A stretch of 64,000 nucleotides of DNA from JAFNAG01 sp041501225 (GTDB taxonomy: Bacteria; Acidobacteriota; UBA6911), in the NCBI GenBank assembly GCA_041501225.1, contig JBGQNR010000005.1, positions 1 to 64,000 on the forward strand, read 5' to 3'. Of this stretch, positions 15,231 through 23,851 are shown piece after piece; the first letter of the stretch is position 1, and the number at the start of each line of letters is the position of its first letter. Below the pieces are notes generated by a model. The model searched no databases, had not been told where the DNA came from, and saw nothing but the letters and a program-made list of their open reading frames with translations. Position numbers and translations under genes: made by a program.

Positions 15231-16391
15231 ATGCGGGAAGAGCTGAGCGGTGAAGCGCTGGCGGCTTTGGTCGAGCGGGTCTTCAAGTTGCGGGCTTCTG
15301 ACCGTGCGCTGGCGGTGCTGGTTGATTTGCCCGATCGCCTGCGTGGCGATAGTACCGAGTGGCGGGAGCGCCGCGAAATGGCTGCACAATGGGTGCGCAG
15401 GCTCCTTCCTTTCCAGCAGCGGTTGAGGCTCGAAGTTCATCTGTACCTGTATCGCAACGTGCGGACCAACAATGCCGATCTCCCGCGCGGCGCCTGGCTG
15501 CACGCTGAAGGGCCGTTGCCCGGAACCGCGGATGAACTTGATCCGCTAACAGAGCAGCCGTTCGCGGACATCTTTCGCGCGCACAGCGTTCTGATGGCCG
15601 TCACCGAACTCTCGGCTACTGCGCCCCTCAAACTCATGGCCAAGACCTTCGGATTCCGCGCCGCTACCATGCCCGGTTTCTCGCCGGCAATGATTCCTTC
15701 CCTGCGCCTTGACTATGAGGAGATCAATCACCGGGTCACCAGACTCAAGGAATGGCTCGACCGCTCGGAGGGAGCCGACCTGGTCTTCCAGGTGGAAGCC
15801 GGCCCTGAGTGCAAGCTGTTCCTGGATCTGCGCCATCGGACCGGCCACGCCTCGGGCGGCCTGCTTCACGATCCCGGCACGGCGGGCAACCTACCTTCCG
15901 GCGAAGCCTACATCGTGCCGTATGAGGGGGAAATTACGGGCACTCCGAGCGCCTCAGCCGGACAGTTGCCGGTGCAGTTCGGCAGTGAAGTGGTCATTTA
16001 TGACATCCGCGAGAACAACGCGGTAAAAGCCGGAGGCACGGGCGCAGCCGCGCGCCGCGAGGCGGATTACCTCGCGCGCGAACCTGCGTATGGAAATATC
16101 GCCGAACTGGGTCTCGGCGTGCTAGCGGACTTCGGCGTAAAACCCTGCGGGTCGCTCCTGTTGGATGAAAAGCTGGGTCTGCACATCGCCTTTGGACGCA
16201 GCGATCACTTCGGCGGCCGCGTGGGCGCTGCCCAATTCACCCGGCCTGAGGAGGTGGTGCACATCGATCGCGTGTACCTGCCGTCCGTGCAACCCATGGT
16301 GCATGTGCGCCGCGTCGACCTGCGCGGACCGGGATTTGAAATCCCCTTGATGCGCGACGACCATTTCATCATCGATTTCGGGATCTCTTAG
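15231..16391 (+). CDS. M29 aminopeptidase-like protein
   Basis: The 386-residue protein resembles the aminopeptidase T/AmpS (M29) family in its second half: a GNLPSGEAYIVPYEGE block with the first metal-ligand Glu, NIAELGLG with the second, and a LGLHIAFGRSDHFGG block with His/Asp ligands, then HIDRVY and a final DDHFI. The N-terminal 150 residues are only loosely like M29. Members are cytoplasmic metallo-aminopeptidases. AAAGGAGGGG precedes the ATG at 15231, which is preferred over GTG 15225. Activity is plausible but the divergent N-terminus makes the substrate uncertain. Confidence 0.75.
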   Translation: MREELSGEALAALVERVFKLRASDRALAVLVDLPDRLRGDSTEWRERREMAAQWVRRLLPFQQRLRLEVHLYLYRNVRTNNADLPRGAWLHAEGPLPGTADELDPLTEQPFADIFRAHSVLMAVTELSATAPLKLMAKTFGFRAATMPGFSPAMIPSLRLDYEEINHRVTRLKEWLDRSEGADLVFQVEAGPECKLFLDLRHRTGHASGGLLHDPGTAGNLPSGEAYIVPYEGEITGTPSASAGQLPVQFGSEVVIYDIRENNAVKAGGTGAAARREADYLAREPAYGNIAELGLGVLADFGVKPCGSLLLDEKLGLHIAFGRSDHFGGRVGAAQFTRPEEVVHIDRVYLPSVQPMVHVRRVDLRGPGFEIPLMRDDHFIIDFGIS

Positions 16392-16402
16392 ACAAACCAC
16401 GA

Positions 16403-16553
16403 TGGAATATACGCAACCTAAAAATCTCAACGCAGAGGGCGCAGAGACCGCAGAGCACTTTTAGTTTTTGAATGACTTCTCTCTGCGACCTCCGCGTTGA
16501 TCTTTTGCTTTTCTTTGCTTTACGCAAAGATTTATACGTAAGTAGTACGAAAC
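16403..16553 (+). repeat. Dispersed ~150-bp repeat (family A)
   Basis: It includes caacgcagagggcgcagag, its imperfect complement ctctgcgacctccgcgttga, and a tail ttttgcttttctttg...acgcaaagatttatacg, then aagtagtac. The copy at 19957-20090 matches across the whole length, and 7549-7690 matches in reverse. It lies between the M29-like gene and thiD. Confidence 0.7.
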
Positions 16554-16583
16554 ACACCAAAGAGGTTTGATATATTTACGAAC

Positions 16584-17366
16584 ATGATTCCTGTTGCATT
16601 GACGATCGCCGGGTCTGACCCATCGGGGGGCGCTGGGATTCAGGCCGACATCAAGACTTTTCATCAGCTTGGCGTTTACGCCACCAGCGTCCTGACGTTG
16701 GTGACCGTGCAAAACACGCAGAGCGTCAAAGCCGTGGAGGTGTTGTCCGCAGAGTTGGTGGGCGCCCAGCTTGAGGCCGTGATTGAAGATATTCCTCCGC
16801 AGGCCGCAAAAACCGGAGCTCTTGGCGATGATCGCATCATTTCTGAAATCGCGCGCCGCGCCTCCGCTTTCACCTTTCCGCTCGTCGTAGATCCCGTCAT
16901 GATCAGCAAGCACGGGCTGCCTTTGATGACCGAGCGCGCTCGCGCAATCCTGGCGGCAGAGCTTCTCCCCCATGCATATCTGGTCACTCCCAATGTGCAT
17001 GAAGCCTCGGTGCTCGCGGGCATGCCGATAAGGGATGTTTCCGACATGGAAGAGGCCGCACGCCGCATCGTCAAGCTCGGCGCTGCAGCCGCTCTGGTGA
17101 AAGGAGGACACCTCGCAGGGGACGCTATCGATGTGCTCTTCTGGAAGGATGAGATGCGGCGTTTTTCATCCCCTCGCATCGAGACCCGGCACACCCATGG
17201 AACCGGGTGCACCTATTCCGCCGCCATCACCGCCGGACTGGCGCAGGGTCTGCCTTTGCTCCAAGCCATCGAAAGAGCCAAAAAATTCATTTTCCTGGCC
17301 ATCCAGTCACACCCGGGCCTCGGCCATGGATGCGGTCCCGTCAACCATTTCATCGAAATTCGGTAA
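16584..17366 (+). CDS. thiD: Hydroxymethylpyrimidine/phosphomethylpyrimidine kinase
   Basis: This 260-residue ribokinase-fold enzyme phosphorylates HMP and HMP-phosphate to HMP-pyrophosphate in thiamine biosynthesis and salvage. It shows the N-terminal IAGSDPSGGAGIQADIKT signature, the ALVVDPVMISK-like stretch (LVVDPVMISKHG), VTPNVHEASVLAG, the LVKGGHL motif and the anion-hole/catalytic HTHGTGCTYSAAI block containing the catalytic Cys region and base. Length is normal. No other thi genes are nearby and no thiamine riboswitch was recognised upstream, where a dispersed repeat lies. Confidence 0.96.
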   Translation: MIPVALTIAGSDPSGGAGIQADIKTFHQLGVYATSVLTLVTVQNTQSVKAVEVLSAELVGAQLEAVIEDIPPQAAKTGALGDDRIISEIARRASAFTFPLVVDPVMISKHGLPLMTERARAILAAELLPHAYLVTPNVHEASVLAGMPIRDVSDMEEAARRIVKLGAAAALVKGGHLAGDAIDVLFWKDEMRRFSSPRIETRHTHGTGCTYSAAITAGLAQGLPLLQAIERAKKFIFLAIQSHPGLGHGCGPVNHFIEIR

Positions 17367-17395
17367 TATTGGCCTGTTTCGAGCAAGTGGATGGA

Positions 17396-17465
17396 ATTGA
17401 CGATTTACGATTGACGAATGGAGTACCGTCGGATCCGCGTTAATCGTCAATCGTAAATAGTCAAT
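17396..17465. repeat. Inverted repeat of attgacgattgacga units (family B)
   Basis: The left arm 17396-17417 (attgacgatttacgattgac) and right arm 17441-17465 (aatcgtcaatcgtaaatag) are nearly complementary, with a 23-base centre. Related elements occur at 20625-20699 and 24753-24812, and a half copy at 24894-24913. Confidence 0.65.
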
Positions 17466-17551
17466 CATCCGGCGCGACTATCCCGAAATTCCCGAGTGAG
17501 TTCTGGTATTCTTATGCACTTTATGGATCAAGCATAAATCAGGAGCTTATC

Positions 17552-18397
17552 ATGGATGATGCCAACTATCCGCCGAAGGACCTCGCACCTCATAAAGCGT
17601 ATCAGAACCTGCGCTTCCTCAAGAGCAAGGATGCACGACTCATCAGGATCCTGAGCGAGTATCTCGAACCTGCCGCGCGACTGAAATGGCAGCAGGTGGA
17701 AGATACCATCGTGTTTTTTGGTTCCGCCCGTTCGGTCCCTCTCGAAGAATCGCAGGCCCGTCTGGATCTTCTTAAGAAACAGCTCGACTCGGGTAAGGAT
17801 CCGGGCCCGTCTCTGAAGGAGGAGATTTCCCGCGCCGAGCAGCGGGTCAAGATGTCGCGCTATTATGAAGATGCCGTCGTGCTCGCGCGGCTGGTAACCC
17901 AATGGTCCAGGACCTTAAGCAGCGGCCCGAAGCGCCTCATGGTCTGCTCCGGCGCCGGCCCGGGGATTATGGAAGCTGCAAATCGCGGCGCCAGCCAGGC
18001 CGGGGAGCAGTCGATAGGCTTTTCGATCAGCCTGCCCATGGAACAGCGCATTAATCCTTTTGTTCCACCCGAGCTGGCCTTCCAGTTCCACTACTTTTTC
18101 ATGAGGAAATTCTGGTTCATTTACCTTGCCAAGGCGCTGGTGATTTTCCCAGGAGGATTCGGGACGCTGGACGAGGCTTTCGAGGTATTGACGCTGGTGC
18201 AGACCCAGAAAACTCGCAAGAGAATGCCGGTTCTGATGTACGGCTCCGAGTACTGGAACGAAGTCCTGAATTTTGATGCCATGGTTCGTTGGGGAACCAT
18301 TGCGCACGACGATCTGTCCCTGATTCATCGCTCCAACGATCCCGAGGAAGCCTTCGCATATCTGAAGACCGAATTGAGCAGGATTTGGAATCTGTAG
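17552..18397 (+). CDS. LOG-family protein
   Basis: The 281-residue protein is a Rossmann-fold LOG family member. It has GSARSVPL early, the CSGAGPGIMEAANRGA block and the family signature PGGFGTLDEAFEVLTLVQT. LOG proteins cleave the N-glycosidic bond of nucleoside monophosphates (cytokinin-activating LONELY GUY, or nucleotide 5'-monophosphate nucleosidases such as PpnN). The longer N-terminus (residues 1-100, with helices and a charged linker) is as in the TIGR00730-type bacterial proteins. AGGAGCT precedes the ATG. It stands alone between two inverted-repeat elements. Confidence 0.92.
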   Translation: MDDANYPPKDLAPHKAYQNLRFLKSKDARLIRILSEYLEPAARLKWQQVEDTIVFFGSARSVPLEESQARLDLLKKQLDSGKDPGPSLKEEISRAEQRVKMSRYYEDAVVLARLVTQWSRTLSSGPKRLMVCSGAGPGIMEAANRGASQAGEQSIGFSISLPMEQRINPFVPPELAFQFHYFFMRKFWFIYLAKALVIFPGGFGTLDEAFEVLTLVQTQKTRKRMPVLMYGSEYWNEVLNFDAMVRWGTIAHDDLSLIHRSNDPEEAFAYLKTELSRIWNL

Positions 18398-18406
18398 GAG
18401 GAGGAG

Positions 18407-18562
18407 ACGGAATTTAGAATCCAGAATACGGAATTCAGAATAAAAACAGCAGGGTGAACATCAATACAGGTTGTTGCGAAGGGCAGATTTACTCCAGAGA
18501 TTTGCTCCATCTTTTGACTCCTGCCTCCTGTATTCTCAATTCTGTATTCTGTATTCTTTCCA
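18407..18562. repeat. Inverted-repeat element with gaatacggaattc arms (family C)
   Basis: The left arm has gaatccagaatacggaattc and the right arm repeats tattctcaattctgtattct and tgtattctttcc. The centre is about 90 bases. It fills the gap between the LOG gene and dgt and ends three bases before the dgt ATG, so dgt has no clear ribosome-binding site of its own. Confidence 0.62.
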
Positions 18563-18565
18563 ATT

Positions 18566-19906
18566 ATGAACAGCTTTCTTCTCGAGCGCCAATATCCGGA
18601 ACCGCCGCCTTCGGCGAAGGACCATCGACACCCCACGGAGCGGGATTGCGACCGCATCTTGCACAGCTCTGCATTTCGCAGGCTCCAGGGCAAGACCCAG
18701 GTCTTTGGCATCGGCCAGGCGGATTTCTATCGCACTCGGTTAACGCACAGCATTGAAGCGGCTCAGCTCGCCCGCGCCATTGCCAACAACATGCTGGTGG
18801 AAGAGCCGGCGTTGGAAAGCTGCCTGACTTCCGAACTCGCAGAAGCGGTAGCCCTCGCGCATGATCTCGGGCATCCGCCCTTCGGTCATGCGGGGGAAAG
18901 AACCCTGGATGCTTGCATGAGGGATGTCAGTGCGCGCGCCCGTCTGAAGGGCAAAGGAGCGCTGCGCTTCGAGGGCAACGCACAGACGTTCCATGTGCTG
19001 GTGGCCGCCGAGCCGAAATCGCCGGCCTTTCCTGGATTGAATCTGACGCGCGCGACCCTGGCGGGCGTCATGAAGTACCCCTATGAGCAGGACACCGGAA
19101 ATGACAAGTTCATTTTCACTCTCGATGGGGAAACTGCCCGGTGGGCACTTCGCGATGGCGGATATCTGGTCACGGCGAAGCAGATGGATAAAGGATTGCA
19201 GCCGCAGACGTCCATTGTCTGCCAAATCCTGGATTGGGCCGACGATTGCGCTTACTCCATTCACGACATCGAAGACGCGCTGCAAGCCCAATTTCTGCGG
19301 CCCGGGGATCTCACGGATGCCCGCTTCGCTCAGCGCGTGCTGCAGCATTATGAGGAAACCCGCGAAAGCGAAGCAGTTCCGCGGCTGGCCCTGAACGAAA
19401 TCCGCGAGCAGCTGCGCGCGCTGAAGCGGCGCATACGCCCCCCGGAAAGCGGGGACGAGCGGGCCCATCGCAAGGAGGCGCTCCGGAACATTCTCAACGA
19501 ACTGGTCACCGAGGTTACGGTGCGGCCGCGGTCCGGCGTGCAGCGATCCGACTACGCCTGGTCTCTGATCGTGCCGGTTGAATCCAGAATACTATCGGCT
19601 CTGTGCAAATCCGTCATTTGGGAAGCGGTGATCACCGATCCGCGCGTCGCGGCGATGACCACCAAAGGGAAAGAGATCCTCCACGACTTGTTCTACCTGC
19701 TGGTTGGAGAACTGGTGGAGAAAAAGAGCGACGCGGTCTTCCCGCGCTACTATCGGCCGATTATCGAGGAGTCGATGGGCAAAGGGGAGGTCGAAGCCGC
19801 GCGCGGCGTGTGCAACTTCCTGGCGCTATTGACCGACATGGATGCGCTGCGACTGCACGCTCTTCTGCGCGGCTCGAAGGCATCTTCCATTTTCGATCTG
19901 CTGTAA
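18566..19906 (+). CDS. dgt: Deoxyguanosinetriphosphate triphosphohydrolase-like protein
   Basis: The 446-residue HD-domain protein hydrolyses dNTPs to deoxynucleosides and triphosphate. Metal ligands are visible in RTRLTHSIEAAQLA (His), ALAHDLGHPPFGHAGE (His-Asp, plus helper His) and further on in DWADDCAYSIHDIED (Asp). The N-terminal HPTERDCDRILHSSAFRRL and GKTQVF blocks are family signatures. It is full length for the dGTPase subfamily with the C-terminal helical extension. The ATG at 18566 is the first in frame with the signature. It is followed by a dispersed repeat at 19957. Confidence 0.94.
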   Translation: MNSFLLERQYPEPPPSAKDHRHPTERDCDRILHSSAFRRLQGKTQVFGIGQADFYRTRLTHSIEAAQLARAIANNMLVEEPALESCLTSELAEAVALAHDLGHPPFGHAGERTLDACMRDVSARARLKGKGALRFEGNAQTFHVLVAAEPKSPAFPGLNLTRATLAGVMKYPYEQDTGNDKFIFTLDGETARWALRDGGYLVTAKQMDKGLQPQTSIVCQILDWADDCAYSIHDIEDALQAQFLRPGDLTDARFAQRVLQHYEETRESEAVPRLALNEIREQLRALKRRIRPPESGDERAHRKEALRNILNELVTEVTVRPRSGVQRSDYAWSLIVPVESRILSALCKSVIWEAVITDPRVAAMTTKGKEILHDLFYLLVGELVEKKSDAVFPRYYRPIIEESMGKGEVEAARGVCNFLALLTDMDALRLHALLRGSKASSIFDLL

Positions 19907-19956
19907 TCATGAATTGCTGTTCCTGTATCGCCAGCCACGAAGAACACGGTGCGGAA

Positions 19957-20090
19957 TATGCGCAACCTAAAAGCCTTAACGCAGAGGCCGCAGAGGATTT
20001 TTTGCTTTTGAATGACTTTTCTCTGCGACCTCTGCGTTGATCTTTTGCTTTTCTTTGTTTTACCGCAAAGATTTGTACGCAAGTAGTACC
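19957..20090 (+). repeat. Dispersed ~150-bp repeat (family A)
   Basis: It matches 16403-16553 over its full length: gcgcaacctaaaa, taacgcagaggccgcagag, ctctgcgacctctgcgttga, then ttttgcttttctttg and gcaagtagtacc. The inner arms are complementary, so the RNA could fold into one long hairpin. Confidence 0.7.
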
Positions 20091-20122
20091 TATTTGTGAT
20101 CTTCGTGACTGCTTTTGCATGA

Positions 20123-20500
20123 TCAGGCGAGCACGTCGAGGTCGCGCTGCCTGGTGGGCGGAGGATCATAAGGAGAGCGCGTTTTCTGCGCCGGTCCGGC
20201 ATTCTGCGCATTTTCGGGATCGGAGTCCTCGGGCGCTGCTTTCCGCGCGCGGCTTTTGTACCGGACCCGTTCAATCGTTTCCGGCAATCGCCGGAGAGAG
20301 TCCTCCGTTGAGACCGTCGGGTAGGCTCGAATGGCCGGGCGATCCGGCTCATCCGGCAAGCTTCTCGGCTTGGCTATGGAATCCGAGCCGTCGGGCGTTT
20401 GGCCGGCGGAACGTTTGACGGGTTGCGCGGCATTCGCAGGCGAGCGCGACAATGCCTGTGAAGGGGTTGCGTTTATCGCATCAGTAATGTTCAATGACAT
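20123..20500 (-). CDS. Hypothetical protein, low complexity
   Basis: The 125-residue frame begins MSLNITDAINATPSQAL and is rich in Pro, Arg, Ala and Ser with no hydrophobic core, so it is probably disordered. GAAGGA lies four bases before the ATG. I recognise no family. The composition and lack of conserved motifs leave open that it is not a real gene; its support is the start signal and its position in an otherwise empty 600-base gap. Confidence 0.4.
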   Translation of the reverse strand: MSLNITDAINATPSQALSRSPANAAQPVKRSAGQTPDGSDSIAKPRSLPDEPDRPAIRAYPTVSTEDSLRRLPETIERVRYKSRARKAAPEDSDPENAQNAGPAQKTRSPYDPPPTRQRDLDVLA

Positions 20501-20624
20501 ACATCCTTCGGGTTCGACCGGACCAATCTCAATCAGCCAGAATTCTGGCAGGTCGGTGCCGAGGGGCAGGCGCTTCAGTGGGCATCCTATGTATCGGCAA
20601 CACCCGGTTGCAGCATTATGAAAA

Positions 20625-20699
20625 GATTGACGATTGACGATTTACCATGGAGAGGTGAGAGGTTTTTCAATCGTCAATCGTCAATCGTCAATCGTCAAT
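20625..20699. repeat. Inverted repeat of gattgacgatt units (family B)
   Basis: The left arm (gattgacgattgacgattt) faces a right arm with four tandem caatcgt units. The inner sequence gaggtttttcaatcg is shared with the element at 24753-24812, indicating one family. It ends 14 bases before the arfB ATG. Confidence 0.65.
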
Positions 20700-20713
20700 A
20701 TCCTGGGGGAGCT

Positions 20714-21151
20714 ATGCCAGATTCGATCTTTGTGGAAGGGGGAGTATTGGTGCCGGGCGATGCACTCGAGGTGCGGGCTGTGCGCGCCTCCGGCCCGGGT
20801 GGACAGAATGTCAACAAAGTCTCCACCAAGGTCGAGATGCATGTCGATCTCGACCGCATTCAGGGAATGGGGGCCGAAAGCCGGCAGCGATTGCTGCACC
20901 TGGTGGCAAAACGATTGGACAGCAGCGGCAGGCTGCTGGTGACCAGCCAACGGACGCGCGATCAGCAGCGCAACCTGGACGATGCCCGGCGCAAGGTCCA
21001 CGACTGGATCGTTCAGGCATTGATCAAACCGAAGAAGCGCGTCCCTACACAACCCAAACCGGTAAGCCGCGAGCGGCGTCTCGAAGCAAAAAAGCGTCAC
21101 TCGGTGCGCAAGGCGAGCCGGCACATCCCAACCACGGAGATTGAGTACTGA
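20714..21151 (+). CDS. arfB: Alternative ribosome-rescue factor / peptidyl-tRNA hydrolase ArfB
   Basis: The 145-residue protein has the class I release-factor GGQ domain (RASGPGGQNVNKVSTKVEM) and a basic C-terminal tail (KPKKRVPTQPK..., RRLEAKKRHSVRKASR) typical of ArfB/YaeJ, which inserts into the mRNA channel of stalled ribosomes. It releases nascent peptides from non-stop complexes. It lacks the codon-recognition domains of RF1/RF2, as expected. The ATG at 20714 follows GGGGGAGC; the longer frame to 20618 runs through a repeat. The stop codon lies in an inverted-repeat arm. Confidence 0.92.
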   Translation: MPDSIFVEGGVLVPGDALEVRAVRASGPGGQNVNKVSTKVEMHVDLDRIQGMGAESRQRLLHLVAKRLDSSGRLLVTSQRTRDQQRNLDDARRKVHDWIVQALIKPKKRVPTQPKPVSRERRLEAKKRHSVRKASRHIPTTEIEY

Positions 21152-21254
21152 GTGCTGCGTAGATGACAATCAAATCTTTGATTGGCACAGGCGGTTTGCA
21201 TTTATAAGCTCCATTCACCACTCAGTATTCAGCACTCAGCACTCAGTACTGAGT
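21142..21254. repeat. Inverted repeat with gagtactgagtgctg arms (family D)
   Basis: The left arm 21142-21157 and the longer right arm 21219-21254 (cactcagtattcagc, then actcagcactcagtactgag) are complementary. The left arm includes the arfB stop codon. The element separates arfB from the aminotransferase gene. Confidence 0.6.
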
Positions 21255-21287
21255 ATGTGTTATGATCCGCGCGGAGGTATACAGACG

Positions 21288-22403
21288 ATGACGCAATCAT
21301 TCCATCCACCACAGAGAATCCTGCTGGGACCGGGTCCGAGCAATGTTGAATCTCGTGTCCTGCAGGCTATGCTGGCGCCTCTTCTCGGCCATATGGATCC
21401 CGTGTATTTCGAGTGCATGAACGAGGTTCAATCCCTGCTGCGCGCAGTGTTCGAAACTGCAAACCGCGTGACCTTCGCGGTCCCCGGCACTGGAGGCGCA
21501 GGCATGGAAGCCTGTCTCGCCAATCTGATCGAAGCGGACGAAGAGATAGTCGTATGCGTCAACGGCTTCTTCGGACAGCGCATGGCCGACCTGGCGGCAC
21601 GCTGGGGCGGCAAGGTTGTGCGGGTCGACGCGGATTGGGGCAAGCCGTTCGACATGCAGCGCGTTCGCGATGTGTATAGGAGCTCGAGCGCCCGCATCCT
21701 CGCCATGGTTCATGCCGAAACTTCCACGGGCATGCGCAATCCCATTGAGGAGCTGAAAACGTTGCGGGATGTGCGGGATGCCATTCTGATCGTGGACTCT
21801 GTGACCTCACTCGGCGCCCACCCGGTCGGCATCGACCGCAACGGTATCGATGCCAGCTATTCCTGCACCCAAAAAGGAATCGGCGCACCTCCGGGACTGG
21901 CACCCGTCACCTTCTCCGAACGCGCCCTGGAGAAGATGCGCACGCGCAAAAAACCGCCCAGAACCTGGTATCTCGACGTGCAGCTCCTCGACAAGTACTG
22001 GAACTCGGAGCGGGTGTACCATCACACCGCGCCGGCTTTGATGACCTACGCCATGCGTGAAGCGCTTGCCATCATTCTGGAGGAAGGGCTGCAGGTACGC
22101 TGGCGGCGGCACGAGAGCAACAGTAAGGCCTTCGTGGCCGGCATCGAAACCATGGGGCTGGAAATGCTGGTTGCGCCCGAGCATCGGCTCTGGTCACTGA
22201 ATACCGTCAGGATCCCGCCCGGAGTCGATGATGCGCGCGTCCGCTCCCGCCTGCTCAATCAGCATAACATCGAGATCGGCAGCGGTCTCGGCTCCCTCAA
22301 GGGGCAAATCTGGCGCGTGGGCCTGATGGGGACAAACAGCACCGAGAACATCGTCCTGCTGCTGCTCTCCGCGCTGCGCAGCGTGCTCGCGCTCGAAGGG
22401 TAG
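21288..22403 (+). CDS. Class V aminotransferase (alanine/serine-glyoxylate type)
   Basis: This 371-residue PLP enzyme starts with the family signature ILLGPGPSNVESRVLQAM. It carries the FAVPGTGGAGMEACLAN block that binds the cofactor phosphate, HAETSTGMRNP, DSVTSLGAHP with the PLP-pyridine Asp, and SCTQKGIGAPPG with the Schiff-base Lys. Such proteins transfer amino groups from alanine or serine to glyoxylate, or act as purine-catabolic ureidoglycine aminotransferases; the exact substrate cannot be set. GGAGG precedes the ATG at 21288, preferred over the longer frame that starts in the upstream repeat. It is a monocistronic gene. Confidence 0.9.
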   Translation: MTQSFHPPQRILLGPGPSNVESRVLQAMLAPLLGHMDPVYFECMNEVQSLLRAVFETANRVTFAVPGTGGAGMEACLANLIEADEEIVVCVNGFFGQRMADLAARWGGKVVRVDADWGKPFDMQRVRDVYRSSSARILAMVHAETSTGMRNPIEELKTLRDVRDAILIVDSVTSLGAHPVGIDRNGIDASYSCTQKGIGAPPGLAPVTFSERALEKMRTRKKPPRTWYLDVQLLDKYWNSERVYHHTAPALMTYAMREALAIILEEGLQVRWRRHESNSKAFVAGIETMGLEMLVAPEHRLWSLNTVRIPPGVDDARVRSRLLNQHNIEIGSGLGSLKGQIWRVGLMGTNSTENIVLLLLSALRSVLALEG

Positions 22404-22404
22404 C

Positions 22405-22430
22405 ATGGCATTTAGTTGATATTCAGCGAG
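22405..22430. repeat. Solo degenerate terminal repeat related to the 26970 element
   Basis: The bases catggcatttagttgatatt resemble the terminal inverted repeat cgaatggcacttagttaag plus the adjoining cttcagcga of the element at 26970-27220. No second arm is visible, so this may be a relic. Confidence 0.4.
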
Positions 22431-22496
22431 CAGACAAGCGTGCTCTGCGGCCTCTGCGCCCCCTGTTCCGAAAATAACTCGCCTAAAACTGCAAAA

Positions 22497-22547
22497 GCAG
22501 CCACGAATGACACGAACTTCTTATCCATTCGTGTCATTCGTGGCTGC
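22497..22547. terminator. 20-bp perfect stem-loop downstream of aminotransferase and TPR genes
   Basis: Positions 22497-22516 are the exact reverse complement of 22528-22547, with an 11-base loop. The arm contains the agccacgaatgacacgaa sequence. It lies between two convergent genes and is followed by ttaaaaagg, so it may terminate both transcripts. Half of a family A repeat (tgctctgcggcctctgcgcc) lies just before it. Confidence 0.6.
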
Positions 22548-22591
22548 CTTAAAAAGGCCATTAATTTTCATGCGCACGGGTGCGCGTCATG

Positions 22592-23635
22592 TCACTTGCG
22601 AATCACATCCAGCGCAACGATCATCCCATTTGAGAGGGCGGCCAGCGTGCGCCTCGCCTGCGCCGCGTCTGGCGCATTTGGATGCAACTCCAGGTAGCCA
22701 TGCAGGTACTCCATAGCCTCGGCAAAGGCCCCTTCCCCTAGCGCAATTTGAGCGAGAAACAATTGGGGCGCATCCGGAAAGGCCGGATCAAGTGCCAGCA
22801 CACGCTTAAAGCGCTCCCGGGCCTGGGCGTAATCGTGCAGGTAGTAGTGGCTCAAGCCGAGCTGCGCATTGGCTATGGCATCGTCGGGCCCCAGCTTTAG
22901 GGCCTTTTTATTTGCCTCCAGCGCCTCCTGGTACCTCCCGATCGCCAGGAGGCTGCCGCCTAGATTCATCCATCCCACGTGGAAGTCGGGATCCAGCTCC
23001 GTAACCTTGGTAAAGCTCCGGATCGACTGCTCATAATCCCCGGCGCGATGGTAATAGGCGCCCAGATTGTTCCACGCATCGGCATAATCAGGGTAGATCT
23101 TGATCGCCTCCTTCAGGTGCTTGACCATCGCAGCCTCGTTACCATCGAGCTGATCCTTTTCCGACTGCTGCATATGCTGGCGGGCCTCTTTGGGAACCGC
23201 CAGCGCGCGTACGTTGACCTGGTGCAGGCCCGTGATTTGGGCGGCCGCCCTGGGTACCTTCACTTCCTTGGCGAATTGCATGTTCTGCGGATCAGCACCC
23301 GGCCTCAAATCGATCGATTCGACACTCCGGCGGCCCCCCTTCCCGGACAAATAGATTCGATAAATGCCCGGCAACAGGTTCTTGAAATGAACAGTGTCCC
23401 CAACCATGCGCAAGGCCCGTCGCAAAGGCGCGCCCGCCGCATTGCATAGCTCGATCAGCCAGACAGAGCGCGGATGATCTTCCGGCATGCCCACAATCTT
23501 GCAGGTCAACTCAACCGCTGAAGCCGGCCGCTCCTTTTTCTGGGCAAACCCGGATTCGGTAACACCCCGGGACACAATAGTAATGATGACAAGGATCGCC
23601 CCCGTCACGAGGCGCACAGATAAGGGATGCTTCAT
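22592..23635 (-). CDS. Exported TPR protein
   Basis: The 347-residue protein has a signal-like hydrophobic N-terminus (residues about 8-24), a beta-rich region around residues 45-120 that resembles a carboxypeptidase-regulatory or Ig-like fold (LPGIYRIYLSG), and at least four tetratricopeptide repeats from about residue 160 (YADAWNNLGAYYHRAGDYEQ, FHVGWMNLGGSLLAIGRY, DAIANAQLGLSHYYLHDY). TPRs mediate protein interactions, so an envelope scaffold role is likely but unspecific. The ATG at 23635 is 12 bases after GGAGGTG. Single gene. Confidence 0.82.
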   Translation of the reverse strand: MKHPLSVRLVTGAILVIITIVSRGVTESGFAQKKERPASAVELTCKIVGMPEDHPRSVWLIELCNAAGAPLRRALRMVGDTVHFKNLLPGIYRIYLSGKGGRRSVESIDLRPGADPQNMQFAKEVKVPRAAAQITGLHQVNVRALAVPKEARQHMQQSEKDQLDGNEAAMVKHLKEAIKIYPDYADAWNNLGAYYHRAGDYEQSIRSFTKVTELDPDFHVGWMNLGGSLLAIGRYQEALEANKKALKLGPDDAIANAQLGLSHYYLHDYAQARERFKRVLALDPAFPDAPQLFLAQIALGEGAFAEAMEYLHGYLELHPNAPDAAQARRTLAALSNGMIVALDVIRK

Positions 23636-23851
23636 CACTGGATTACACCTCCGGCGAGTCAGCGCAAGGCTTCACTGACAATCTGGCAGCAGGGCTATGC
23701 AGATTGACTCATTGATTCCAGGTGCATTCCTGGGTGAGGCACTGTCGAGCGATGATCGGGGTAAACAGTGTCCAGGCAGGGATGACCTGGATGCCCCTAG
23801 CATATTTATTTGAAATTGGATTGCAACAACTTTTTCAGTTCAGGCGAAGAT

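Noticed and set aside
20667..20699. Tandem caatcgt units looked like a tiny CRISPR-like array
   Set aside because: The units are contiguous without spacers and are mirrored by a complementary arm, so they are an inverted repeat, and no cas gene is present.
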